Positions 37,549 through 48,427 of a DNA stretch of 64,000 nucleotides are shown piece by piece; within the stretch, counting starts at the first letter, position 1; each line of letters begins with the position of its first letter. Source of the stretch: Erpobdella octoculata (lineage: Eukaryota > Annelida > Clitellata > Hirudinida > Erpobdellidae); the NCBI GenBank assembly GCA_963978895.1, contig OZ022239.1:13252274-13316273 (forward strand), written 5' to 3'. A program made the translations under genes and the position numbers. The notes beneath the pieces are model-generated. The model did no database searches. It had not been told where the DNA came from and saw nothing but the letters and a program-made list of their open reading frames with translations.

Positions 37549-38432
37549 ATCTCATTTTGTGTCAAATATTATCCACTATTAAAAGACACTTGAGAAACTT
37601 CCGGTTAACGTGTTATTTTTTAAGAGCTTTTTACGCTGTGAGTTTACATCTCGGTTTACTTTAGTTTCTTAATTGGTCATTTCAAATAAAATTATAGCTT
37701 GAAAAATTACCTGACATGTCTAATTGTCTATACACACACAATTTATATAGGTGTCCGTAATGGTTTTCATTTCTTAATAATATATACACTTTTTGTCTGG
37801 ACAACTAGCTTAATATTTCCAGTCTATCTGTATATTGAATATTGTATAAATTGTTTATTTGTTTATAAAATACTGCCTCTTGTTTGGGAATTTATGAGAT
37901 CATTATCTAGTTTCTTCATTTGAACTCCCGGTGACTCCTTGAATGAGTTGGCTGTCCTAAAACTGATATGACATTGAATAAATAAAACATTATATATTGA
38001 AATGTGAAAAATATATTTATATATAAAGAAATATTATTTATTAAATAAATAAAAACTATTTTAGAAACATATAATGTCAAACCTATAACATCGGATCGTG
38101 GAACTATTAAGATATAATTTTAGAACAAACAAGTCAATATAGAATCAAGGTTTTCAAAGCAAATACTTTTGTGTTATTAAAACTTAAATTTAAAAATCAA
38201 TTTTCTCATTTATATTTTTTAGTTAAGTCAGAATATGCAAAATTAAGATTAAATAAATTAATTGAGTTATTGCAAAACTAATTATTGAATATTACATTGT
38301 CATCAAGCAAGAGCATGTATACACAACTTGAAGAAAATCTATCATCAAGAAGTGACTCAAAAATTGATTAGAAAAAAATAGAAAGAGAAACAGAGATTAG
38401 AAGTTAAAGAAAGCATTTATAATAATAGATGA
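37549..38432. other. AT-rich spacer, no gene recognised
   Basis: The 37,699-37,923 frame is hydrophobic by AT-bias only. Nothing supported. Confidence 0.5.
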
Positions 38433-38905
38433 ATGTGAGACTAACATGTGAATGTATGGAGCTACTAACATGTATATGTATGGAGCTACTAACATTTGAA
38501 TGTATGGAGCTGCTAACATGTGAATGTATGGAGCTACTAACATATGAATGTATGGAGCTACTAACATGTGAATGTATGGAGCTACTAACATGTAAATGTA
38601 TGGAGCTACTAACATGTGAATGTATGGAGCTACTAACATGTTAATGTATGGAGCTACTAACATGTGAATGTATGGAGCTACTAACAGGTGAATGTATGGA
38701 GCTAATAACAGGTGAATGTATGGAGCTACTTACATGTGAATGTATGGAGCTAGTAACATATGAATGTATGCAGCTACTAACATTTGAATGTATGGAGCTA
38801 CTAACATGTTAATGTATGGAGCTACTAACATGTGAATGTATGGAGCTACTAACATGTTAATGTATGGAGCTACTAACGTGTGAGTGTACAATTACTAACA
38901 CGTGA
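38433..38905 (+). repeat. 24-bp tandem repeat, ~19 copies
   Basis: Unit GTGAATGTATGGAGCTACTA plus ACAT, with single-base variants. The 8-residue frames (CMELLTCE plus, LVAPYIHM minus) follow from the 24-bp period. Confidence 0.96.
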
Positions 38906-40869
38906 ATCGTAACCAACAAAATAGGAATTGGCTGTGACCGACAACAAACATAATAACACATATGCAAATAACGAATACCCCCCCCCCCCAATCAGAAATA
39001 CAACTGATCTGATTCCAGATGGAAATCGAACATAGTAATCTAATTTTCTAGACAGACTGATTTTATTTCAGAGAATTTCAATATGTTTAAAATTACTTCA
39101 AAATAAACAACGCCTAATCTGCTTAACAGTTATTTTACTGATTTCAAAACTTTTAATAAAAAAGTAAATTTTCGTGAGCTGGAAAAATTAAAGAATAGTT
39201 CCTAAGTAAATGTTCATTTATAAATCTGGTCACATTCGTTCAGCAATGTTGTAAATATTTGATCACGTGACATCCACTCACGTGACCTCATAAACAGCAC
39301 AACGTGTGACGTCACACAGATGAATGGAAACAATTTAAAACGTTAAAACTTTTTTTTTCTAAATAAATGTGAAATTTTTATTGTAAAAAATTATATGTTC
39401 GATAAAAATGAATGTCTAAGGAATTATTAATTATCTATCGACTTTGTGATCTTTGGTCGTTCCGTTAATTTATGGTTGTTGTCTCGAATTGCGTTCTATG
39501 GTTGTGTATTTCTGTTACGTTGTCTTTTAATAAAGTTTAATTTCAAAATTTATGAAAAATGCATTTTCGAACAGATTATTTGTTGACATAAGCAATATAG
39601 TGTCGGCAGAATTTTGATTGGACGCGAGACTGAACGATAATAAATGCCATTAACTAGACGATAATTTGGGAGAGAAGATATCGAATATGACAGTGCATTT
39701 CTTTGATTTATACCTCATTGCTAATTGGAATCTGCTCCATTTTTTGTTTTCCTCATCAATTTTTTCACCATCCATCCGTCCGTCCATCAATCTTTCCGTT
39801 TTCATATATCTACTTACATATCTGTTTGTTGAAGCGCTCGTTTATTAAGGAGAAGACACAAATTTGAATCATCGGTGTACTAGAGCGGGCCAATGAAATG
39901 ATTAACATTCATTCTTATCTCAACTTCAACAGGTCCTCGTTTATAAAATTTTAAACACCAATGAATCATAAATTTGCATTAATTCCTTCCAGTTTGTCTT
40001 CAAGTTAAAGCAAATTTGTCTTCTCGTCAGCCAATTCACAAAATCCGCTTTATGCATTAAATATCATTTTTATGTTTGTTTTGTATTTAATTACGATGAA
40101 TGTATTTTATCAATGTTTTTTATTAAATGTTTATTTAGTTCAACTATTTATTTATTTGATTATTTATTTTTCATTTTTTTACTTAATTCATTTTTTCAAA
40201 TAGTCATTTTTAATTCATTTATAAATGTATTTGAGTGTTTGTTTGTTTTTCCATTGTTTTTGTCAAAAAATAAAAATAAATTCACTGCTGACAGCACTCT
40301 TTGGTCAATATTTATTATATCGTTGATACAACCAAAAGCTTGAGGCTGTTTCTAAATAAATAACTTTTTATAATATTGGAATTTCCCTACACTTATGAAC
40401 ACTGTCCGTGCTGGTTAGATTAGATCTACCGCCCATCCTTCCAATAACGGACTGCTTTTATATCTGTGGGTCTTATCTGATTTCTTAAAACAGCATTTTC
40501 ATCCAAAACAATTTTATTCAAAAAAATTTTTTTAAATATACTTGAAAGTTTTTGTGAAGAAAGTTTAAAATTTAAACTAAGTGGAAGAGTGATTGTATAA
40601 GAAATAAAGGAAAATTTAAATGTTTCGAAGGTAATCAAATTTTCACTGCACTTTGTTATTATTTAACTGTTGTTTGCTAATTAACACAAAAAATAAAAAT
40701 TTTATTTGTATATGTAATGGTTGTGTAAGTTAGTTATAATATTGCAGCATTTGTAAATTGTATGAAATGGAGTTTTCTAAATGTTGACATAAGTCTACAT
40801 GGAAAATGCAATTAAAACTAGCAATGTAATTGCAATTAAGTAAAATTCGTAAGTTAGTAAGGAGAGTTG
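38906..40869. other. AT-rich spacer, no gene recognised
   Basis: Contains a C10 run near 38,979 and a short TCCATCCGTCCG stretch near 39,770. Nothing gene-like with support. Confidence 0.5.
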
Positions 40870-41190
40870 TACATCAGAGGTGTTGGGTCGTGGAATTTCG
40901 ACATGTAAGTGGGTCGGGCGAGGTCGGGTCAAGTCAGGTCAAGCTAAAAAAAAAACAAATGTAAACTATTTTAACGAACAATAATAAATTTACATGCAAT
41001 AATAAATTTACAAATAAAACTACATTTTAAGAAATAAGCAATTAAAAAACCAAACAAATTGGCAGTTTAACAGGTATGAGTGAGGGCGGGTCAGGTCGGG
41101 TTGAGTCATCAAGTTATGAGAGGTTTATGGGTTGGGTCGGGTCAACGTTTTTTGGCGGGTCATGTTGGATTGGCAAAAGTTAACCCATGA
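40870..41190 (+). repeat. degenerate GGGTCGGGTC-rich region
   Basis: Two clusters of G(G)GTCGGGTCA(A)G words (40,885-40,950 and 41,080-41,175) flank an AT-rich middle. This composition occurs at the ends of some DNA transposons, but clear inverted ends were not found. Confidence 0.35.
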
Positions 41191-41989
41191 ACAACTCGGT
41201 TGTAGACTAGTAAGTAGTTTGAAAGGAAAAGATAATTATAAATATAAATAAATGCATAGTTGAAGACGAAGAGGCTCTACAAGTAAAGTTTGCTTTTTTC
41301 CTACAAAATAAGCACCCTGCATTACCATCTTATCTACTTTACTTTGGTGAAAAATGTTGATGATTGTAGTACCTAAGCATTGGTGCTAGTTGATTGGATC
41401 GTAATAAGTAACTTGAATAAAAACTGCAGTCCGCAAAATCTCCTCTGGCACTTTACTGAACTGGTGTTTATGCAAGAGAAGAACTTTTCCATATAAAAAT
41501 GCGAACGAAGTACTTTTAAATCACACGCTACTCTCGTCAAATCCATAGACATTCCATCCATTAGCAGTGCAAAGAAAAAACATTTTTAAAAAAACTTGCA
41601 AACAAGTAATTACTAGAATAAATACTAGGTGAACATTTCTTTATAACTACACGTGAAACTTTAAATATAAAGATATCTTGTACGAAATAATTGACAAAAC
41701 GCCTTATGTCTCCAACTGACATCAACAACCCACATAGGTGCTTATAACACAGTGACAAATGTGTGTAGAGACTGTGGAGTTAACCGGAGTTAAGCATACC
41801 CATGTAAAAGCTAAGTCGTCTTTGTCAAAGTAGAAAATAATTGTATTAAAACTGGCCACAAGTAGAGTTTATAAGATGTAATTAAATTCTTTTTAAATCT
41901 TTTATATTAACTTCAACGTATTTGCTTGAGCCATGCGTTGAGACGCCATACCACTTATAAAAATTAACTTCTCGTTATCCAATCAAGTT
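41191..41989. other. spacer, no gene recognised
   Basis: Short minus frames at 41,373-41,561 and 41,561-41,758 without motif. Nothing supported. Confidence 0.45.
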
Positions 41990-42836
41990 AAAATTTGGTG
42001 GGTTTATTTGTCACTGTAGACTTTACATTCTGTTGTATTTTCAAATTGATTGGTCAAACTTTGAGGGAATTATAAAAACAAAACAATTAAACATTTAATG
42101 AATTAAAAAAAATTAAACATTTTATGTAGAGAAACAAATCATCAATTTTTAGTTCATTTAAAGAAAACGACATTTCATTTTTTTTTATTCCATATTGATG
42201 CGAAAATAGCTCATATTTTCAATCCTCATAAGCGAGTTGAAATTTGGTGGGCTTATTTGTCGCTGCGGACTTTTCATTCATGCAGTTATGCTATCATCCT
42301 GCCGTCCGTCGTGGGTTCAAATCTCAGTCACGGAGAGGTGTAATTCCGTTGAGCAAGGAATTCACTCACACTGCTCAGGCCAACTCAGCCTATCATCTTT
42401 CATTGGTCGATAAATGAGTACCAGTTTCACGACTGGGATGTAATAGGGTTCGGCACATTCCGATTTCGGAGACACGTGCGGGTGGCAGGTAACACTGTGT
42501 GATCCCATATGCACTAGCGGTTCCGGCGCTGCTGTGGTATTATCAATACGAAGTAGCGCCCTAATGTTCAATACATTTACATTAAATATTCAGATTGATT
42601 AGACAAAATTTAAGTGCATTATAAAATAAAATCAATTGAAATTTTTTTTAAATGTTAAAGGTTACAAATTTCATGTAGAGAAACAAAATATGATTTTTTT
42701 TGTTTATTTACAAAAACCGTTATTTCATTTTTAAATTTGTTTAAAATTTATAGTAAATTTTTTATTCCATATTGATTCGATAGTTTTTTATATTTTCAAT
42801 ACTCACATACTTCACATATTAAGTATTTCAAAGACT
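41990..42836 (-). repeat. dispersed repeat B, two tandem copies, one split by a SINE
   Basis: Copy 1 (41,990-42,237) and copy 2 (42,238-42,276 plus 42,584-42,836) share AAATTTGGTGGG.TTATTTG, GTAGAGAAACAAA, TTTTATTCCATATTGAT and ATTTTCAATCCTCATA blocks in the same order. They meet head-to-tail, so B behaves as a tandem unit of ~250-290 bp here. Inverted relatives lie at 16.45-20.07 and 55.25-55.55 kb. Confidence 0.65.
42277..42583 (+). mobile_element. tRNA-derived SINE inserted in repeat B
   Basis: A B-box GGGTTCAAATCTC (42,312) is preceded by tRNA-like sequence. A body follows with GAGCAAGGAATTCACTCACA and GATAAATGAGTACCAG, words typical of invertebrate tRNA-SINE bodies. The insertion breaks a repeat B copy whose sequence resumes on the right, with TTTCATT/TTACATT as a possible target duplication. 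The A-box is worn. Confidence 0.55.
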
Positions 42837-43009
42837 ACAGTCAATGATTTCATATTTTATAGACTTACTATCATAAAAAAATATTTTGCAAACAATGTTT
42901 AGTCGCGGAATTACAAAACTTTTTACGTTCACTTGTTTATTTTCTTCTTTTCTCAATGTTTGGAACGTAGCATAGGTGTCGAGTGTCAATTTCCTTGTTG
43001 CTTTAAGGA

Positions 43010-43200
43010 CGCGTGGAAGTGCAAGTGGTAGTGGTAGTGAAAGTTGTAATGATACTGGTATTGGTATTGGTAGTGGAAGTGATAGTGATAGTGGTAGTAG
43101 AAGTAGTAGTGGAAGTGGTTGTGGTAGTGGTAGTGGAAATGGTAGTGGTAGCGATAGATGTAGTGGTAGTGGTAGTGGTACTGGTATTGCTAGTGGTAGG
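43010..43200 (+). repeat. (GGTAGT)-like hexanucleotide repeat
   Basis: Impure GTGGTAGTGGTAGTG repeat with GATAGT and GGTATT variants. The Ser/Gly frames are by-products. Confidence 0.92.
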
Positions 43201-44068
43201 ATAGAAAATATCTACAACGGAACAAATGAAGACATTTTCAATGGAAAATATAAAGTCGTCAGTGGATGGATGCAATGATGGTTATTGAATAGTTGAACAG
43301 GGAAATTGCATAGAAATAGGAAATACTTTGTAAATGAGTTGATAAAATTATTTGGTGTTATTTGAGCTTTTCGTCTGACAACTCAAGAACTATTTATAAA
43401 ATAAAACAATAGTAAATAGAAAATTCAAAAAGAAAACCGATTTAAAATTACGCACAAATAAAAAATCATGATGATATCTTTTAGTTATTTATCGTCAGAA
43501 ATATTTTGAATTGCTAGAGATGAATTATCCGTAAAAGCTCATTAAATAAAATTGCTTCGTCATCTCTTGATAAATAATTCTTCAAAGCAAATCAAATTCA
43601 AGTTTTTACAAACAAACCAGGGAATTGCAAGTAAACGTCCGTCATTTGGGGATTTTTTGAGGTTCTTAGCGAAGAATACAGACAATGAAACATATACATG
43701 TTTATAAAGATTTGTGGAGTTATCTGGTAGTTGCTTTGTGCATGGATATGTAAAGTTATTAGTTAGTATATTTGTTAATTATAATTGGTAGGGGCGGCAA
43801 TTTCTGTTCAGTACTGGAGAGGATATAGTCAATAACCGGAGAATGTTTAAAATCCCGGTGATGTTTCCTCCAAACACCAGGAGGACAAAAACTATATTGT
43901 TTCCTTCAACTAAGTAAATTATTAGGAGACACATCTCCTCGTTTCCCGGTTATTTTGGAGATTTATATCTGAATATTTTGTGAATGGATCTGCAAATAAA
44001 TTTGTGAACGTTATATAAAAATATATATTTGTTGTAGATGTATCTATATTTGTATCTGTATAAATACA
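43201..44068. other. spacer with a weak inverted repeat
   Basis: 43,789-43,970 shows partial inverted similarity (ATAACCGGAGA near 43,833 against the reverse of CTCGTTTCCCGGTTAT near 43,938). It could be a worn MITE. No gene recognised. Confidence 0.3.
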
Positions 44069-44987
44069 TGTTTATTGATGTACGTTTAAATGTTTTGGTG
44101 AATGTTTTATAACTTTATTGAAAAATAACAAAATAAAGCCATTTTTTGTGACATTTTCTATTTAAAATGACTCCATTATTCCGTCAGGTCGACCAATCGG
44201 TAATCGACAAATAAATTATTGATAAAAATATATCACTACCCCCCTTCAATCCTGTTTGTCTCAAACAGCTTTGTCAACTCCGAAATACTCGACGGGGTTA
44301 TGAATACAGAGAGCCTTCATTTTCACTCGCGGCTTTGACGGCTGTCTTTGATCTGCAAGGTCAATTCTTTCTACAGTCGGAATCAGTCTTTTTCAGTTCC
44401 TCCGGAGTCTTTTGTGGTCTTCCAGCTCCGTGTTGTGGAACGTTCTGAGGTCATCATTCATCTAGCCTCTGAATCCTCGTGATAGCATCTCATCATTTAC
44501 ATCAAAAACGAATTGTTTTCCTGCACTACAACTCCACATCTAAACCCTGTTTTTGACCCGCGACACCTCATTAGCAAAATTAACATCCTCTTGACACAAC
44601 TCTTCAACGGCCTGCTCACAAATTTTTTGGTGAACTTCTGAGCATTCCTCTTTTTTTATAAAAATAAATCCGAGAGCGTCCAACCGCACTCAGCTACAAG
44701 GCACACCGCAGCGTCGACCCGCGCAAAACTGGATGAAGTTGCCTTTCTTTGTTTTCGTCGTGCCGTCTGTCCGGCCGTCATCTGTCACATGTTCTGAAAC
44801 ACAGCTGATGGGTTCTGCAGCAACCCACAACAATTTCTTCACCAGCAACTCGCTAGTCCAGAACCGTCTCCACCACTACCTCAGTCATCTCTGCGACCAA
44901 AGGCTCAACAATCTTATCATTCAGACCACACTCAGGCAAAGCACTGCCAGAAACACTTCCTATTTTCATCCACTTTGTTGTTGTTTT

Positions 44988-45365
44988 TTACGGTGACGTC
45001 GCATCGGCCGCTGCTACTATGTTTTTAGGGCTGACCTGACCGCCATGAAATAATTCATCTCTCATTTTATCGTGTGTTGTTTTTGTTTTTTTCATTTTGT
45101 TTTTTCTTGTGGTGCTTTTGGTTTTGTTCGTTTGTTGTGCTTCTTGCTTTGACAATTTCCTTTTCAGTTTTCTCCGGTTTTCCAGAGCTTTTTCGTCAAT
45201 ATCAAATTCATACTCATCATCTTCAGGCCTATAGCTTTCATTCACTAACGCTGCTTGGAAGCGTTTCCTAAGTTCGTCCTTCTTATCCTTATCATTTAGG
45301 TTTCGTTTCTCCAATTCATCTCTCAGCTCACACATCATGAGCTCATCCAATGCTATCAAATTCAT
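44988..45365 (-). CDS. SAP-domain gag-like ORF of the LTR element
   Basis: 125 codons from the ATG at 45365, the first after the primer-binding site. Residues ~4-36 (LIALDELMMCELRDELEKRN then LNDKDKKDELRKRF) fit the SAP helix-turn-helix DNA-binding motif pattern. After it comes an acidic patch (PEDDEYEFDIDEKALE), then a very basic tail (RRKLKRKLSK, KSTTRKNKMKK). SAP motifs at the N-terminus of gag are known in some Gypsy-type elements. The ORF ends early compared with a full gag (usually several hundred residues). Confidence 0.55.
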   Translation of the reverse strand: MNLIALDELMMCELRDELEKRNLNDKDKKDELRKRFQAALVNESYRPEDDEYEFDIDEKALENRRKLKRKLSKQEAQQTNKTKSTTRKNKMKKTKTTHDKMRDELFHGGQVSPKNIVAAADATSP

Positions 45366-45374
45366 TTTTTTAAA

Positions 45375-45391
45375 TCTCACTTCTGACACCA
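45375..45391 (-). promoter_or_regulatory. retrotransposon primer-binding site (tRNA-Leu type)
   Basis: The minus strand reads TGGTGTCAGAAGTGAGA, starting 2 nt after the LTR end (...CGTAACA). It is complementary to the 3' end expected of an animal tRNA-Leu (…CCCACTTCTGACA plus CCA), with one mismatch. Confidence 0.6.
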
Positions 45392-45634
45392 AATGTTACG
45401 ATATTGCCAATTGTGTAAGGATTCTTCAGAGTGGTTTTATAAATTTATTGAACGATAATTAAATAAAACCTTTTTGTGTTTTTTTATCTCAAAATAACTA
45501 AATTGTGCCGTCAGGTTATTCAGCTGGTTATAGACAGATAATTCATAGATTTAAATATAGCAATATGTATTTGTTGATACATATGTAGTTGTATCTGTAA
45601 ATAAATTAATGAATTCACAGATGTATATTATAGG

Positions 45635-45722
45635 CCCAAAAGCACAAAAGTAATTTCGGCTCGGTCTGTTTTGGCCCAGCTTGATAGCCCAAAATTAAGG
45701 CTTGGCCCGTGCAGAACTCTAG
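45635..45722 (-). mobile_element. DNA-transposon end, GGCCCG-rich type
   Basis: The minus strand starts CTAGAGTTCTGCACGGGCC and continues with GGCC/GGGCC words. The TAGAGNTNTGCAC start resembles the end of the hAT-like element at 16,934. Only one end is visible. Confidence 0.4.
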
Positions 45723-45825
45723 TATGGTGCTTGAGGTAAAATATGCATGGCTGTATATGTATAGTGTTTGTGGTAATATATTCATCGTTTATAGTGTATG
45801 TGTTAATACATTCATGAATACTACT

Positions 45826-46000
45826 AAACTACTAAACACTACTCAACCAATCCGTTCAACTACTAAACACTACTCAACCAATCCGTTCAACTACTAAACA
45901 CTACTCAACCAATCCGTTCAACTACTAAACACTACTCAACCAATCCGTTCAACTACTAAACACTACTCAACCAATCCGTTCAACTACTAGACACTACTCA
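45826..46000 (+). repeat. 31-bp tandem repeat, ~5.5 perfect copies
   Basis: Unit CTACTAAACACTACTCAACC plus AATCCGTTCAA. The copies are contiguous, with no spacers between them. Confidence 0.97.
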
Positions 46001-47467
46001 AACAAACAAACAAAAACTTTTTAAGTTTTCTTATACTTAAAGTTGAGATTGAGAATGAAGCTGTTTCTCAACGAATTGGAAGCCTCGAGCATTTTTTCCA
46101 ATTTATTTCATCACTTTCTCTTCCTCCACACTTTTAATCTCTCTCAAAAACCATTATATTTTAAATCATTTTTATTTTTAACAAAAACTTCAACTCGTAT
46201 TTTCGTTTATTATTCAGATGTTTTGAAATAGTTTTTTCTCAAAAGCAATTTTTTAAATTGATAAGTTTGTAAAAACGAAATAAAATTTTTCATTGAATAA
46301 AAATTAGCCAATTTGTGTGTGAATTGGCAGTGGTTGCTAACGTATTTAAGTTTATGTATTTTTTAATAGTTTTGGTTGGATTTCCTTCCTTGATGATCAG
46401 TATATAAATAATAAATTTATAAGTTATTTCAATATTTAAATACAATAAATATCATTTGGTTGAAGATTAATATATAAATTTATAAGTTATTTCATTAGTG
46501 AAATACAATAAATATAATTTGATTGTTATTATTATAAATTAGCATATGGACGCAAATATTTCTGCTACATTAACCATTTAATTTTCTGATTGCTGAAGAA
46601 TTTGTAGGAGCTTATAAGTCTATAAGTAAATGGCTTTAAAAACCAATTAAAACATTTTTATGAAATTAATTTAAAATAAATTTTACCGAATAACTGTTCA
46701 TCTTTTTCGACATTTGAATTTTTTAAATTTGTGTCAAATCTGTGAAATAAATAAAAAATGAGACGGAAATTCGTATGAACATTTATAAAACAAATTTGAA
46801 ATTTATAAAAAATCATTTTACTTCAAAATCTTTCTGCTGAATTCTTTAAAATGTTTGTTAAAGAATGCCGGATGGAAATAGTTCGCTTATTTGAAGTTTT
46901 TAAATTTTTCATCTTCGTCGAGAACAAAGTTAATGTTTGACGGCATCAATTGAAGTAACGAAGAGGACATGAAATCTTAATCACGTGACTTGTCATTGTT
47001 TGAGTGAACAAGAAATTTGAAAGCCGGCAGAATAATATTAACGAACTCTCCCTTCCAATGAGACATAATTACATTAGAAGAACCAATCACACACGAGGTC
47101 AAAAGTTCATCCGGGGATTTCTTTTTTTTTTCTTTGTTTATCTCGAAAGTGAAACAAATGTTCTCCCATCTTCATAAGCGCCACGTGAGCCCGTGGAATC
47201 AGCTGGTCGCATTCATTTTTTATTAGATGTTTAATCTCCTTTCAGTCCTTTCACTTTCACAAACATCATCTTCAAACCTGTGATAAACCTTTCTAACAAT
47301 GATTCTTTTTAGTTTTTCCTTAGTTGGGTGCAACTGCGGTGGAGCTGTATGTCGGCACGGACTGTGAGCATCTTTTTAGAACTTCCTGTTTCTTTCAAAT
47401 AAAACTTCGTTACCTCCGTGTTTCTTCTTCAACGTTCACCGTCCATTTAGGTGAAGAAATACAAGGT
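46001..47467. other. AT-rich spacer, no gene recognised
   Basis: Holds one imperfect ~62-bp direct duplication (46,410-46,525, ATTTATAAGTTATTTCA core). No gene recognised. Confidence 0.5.
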
Positions 47468-47468
47468 A

Positions 47469-47530
<62 letters not shown>

Positions 47531-47716
47531 TATTATCACCATTATCACAACCACCACCACCACCATCATCATCATTGTCGTCATCGTCATCGTCGGCGTC
47601 ATCATCATCGTCATCATCATCGTCGTCATCTTCGTCATCGTCATCGTTATCGTCATCATCATCATCATCATCATCACCACCATCACCATCACCATCACCA
47701 TCACCATCATCATCTT
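47468..47716 (+). repeat. (ATC)n / (ACC)n trinucleotide repeat
   Basis: Pure ATC at first, then mixed GTC/ATC and ACC/ATC units. It yields poly-His, poly-Ile, poly-Ser and poly-Asp frames on both strands. None is a supported gene. Confidence 0.97.
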
Positions 47717-48079
47717 CAATATCACCCCTTTCTCTCATAGTCATCTACAAACGATGAATAACTCGAATGGAAGACGAAACCTCGCACGGAAGAGCTTATA
47801 CACGCACACACACACAAACACACAGACACAAACAAACTGCTTTATTTTCATCTTCGATTGTTTAGTTTCATTTATAAAATTAATCTTTTACATTAGAAGT
47901 AAAAGTATTTGTCGTTAAGTCGTGATTCTCATTTCTGTAGTTTCCATGGAGACGTGGAATAATTCTGTTTTTTTATATCTACTTTGTAAAAGTACTGCGC
48001 CTGAAGAGATAAAAAAAAGATTTAGAGTTTATTGTCCATCATTTCCACACGTCCTTAACTCTCAAGTCTTCTTCAAGTC
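47717..48079. other. spacer, no gene recognised
   Basis: Short CA-rich stretch near 47,805-47,835. Nothing else. Confidence 0.5.
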
Positions 48080-48427
48080 CATAGGAGTAGAGAAAGTTTC
48101 TGCGGTGGGGGGGCAAGCCTGGTGACTGCCCGAAGAAATAGAAATCCAATTTTCAAAAATAGGGGAGCAGGTTGGGGTAGTCCGAAAAAACTAATCCGAA
48201 AAATTTTCAAAAACCTTTGTTCATCTTTCCTCCCAAAAAGCTCATGTCCGAATAAATAGTGACCTACTGGAATTCAGGGAGGGAGGAACAAATAGTGACC
48301 TACTGGAATTCAGGGAGGGAGGAACAAATAGTGACCTACTGGAATTCAGGGAGGGAGGAACAAATAGTGACCTACTGGAATTCAGGGAGGGAGGTTTTGC
48401 CCCCCTGTTCCGTCTCCTACGCCAATG
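48080..48427. mobile_element. MITE-like element with internal tandem repeat
   Basis: The left end CATAGGAGTAGAGAAAG...GGGGGGGCAAGCCT and the right end read inversely, CATTGGCGTAGGAGAC...GGGGGGCAAAACCT, are imperfect inverted repeats of about 35-40 bp. The words CTTCAAGT and GCTCAAGT flank it, perhaps a target duplication. It is non-coding. Confidence 0.5.
48256..48394 (+). repeat. 36-bp tandem repeat, 4 copies
   Basis: Unit AGTGACCTACTGGAATTCAG followed by GGAGGGAGGAACAAAT. Copies are virtually identical and lie wholly inside the MITE-like element. Confidence 0.97.

Larger units (their letters stand above)
44069..45562 (-). mobile_element. short non-autonomous LTR retrotransposon, ~1.5 kb
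   Basis: Two diverged ~170-bp direct repeats are the LTRs: 45,394-45,562 (5', minus orientation) and 44,069-44,238 (3'). They share GGTTTTATAA.TTTATTGAA, AATAAA, CCGTCAGGT and GACAAATAA/GACAGATAA blocks in the same order. Just inside the 5' LTR is a primer-binding site complementary to a tRNA-Leu 3' end. Just before the 3' LTR is a purine tract (GAAGGGGGG). The 1.15-kb interior has a SAP-like ORF but no protease, RT or integrase, so it depends on another element or is a deletion product. Confidence 0.65.

Noticed and set aside
45826..46000. Regular 31-bp direct repeats resembling a CRISPR array
   Set aside because: The units are directly contiguous with no unique spacers, and the genome is animal. 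It is an ordinary minisatellite. The same applies to the 34-, 31-, 27- and 24-bp arrays.
47324..47918. Poly-His / poly-Asp protein at the ATC repeat
   Set aside because: Homopolymer frames arise from (ATC)n/(GAT)n on both strands. Flanking codons show no domain.
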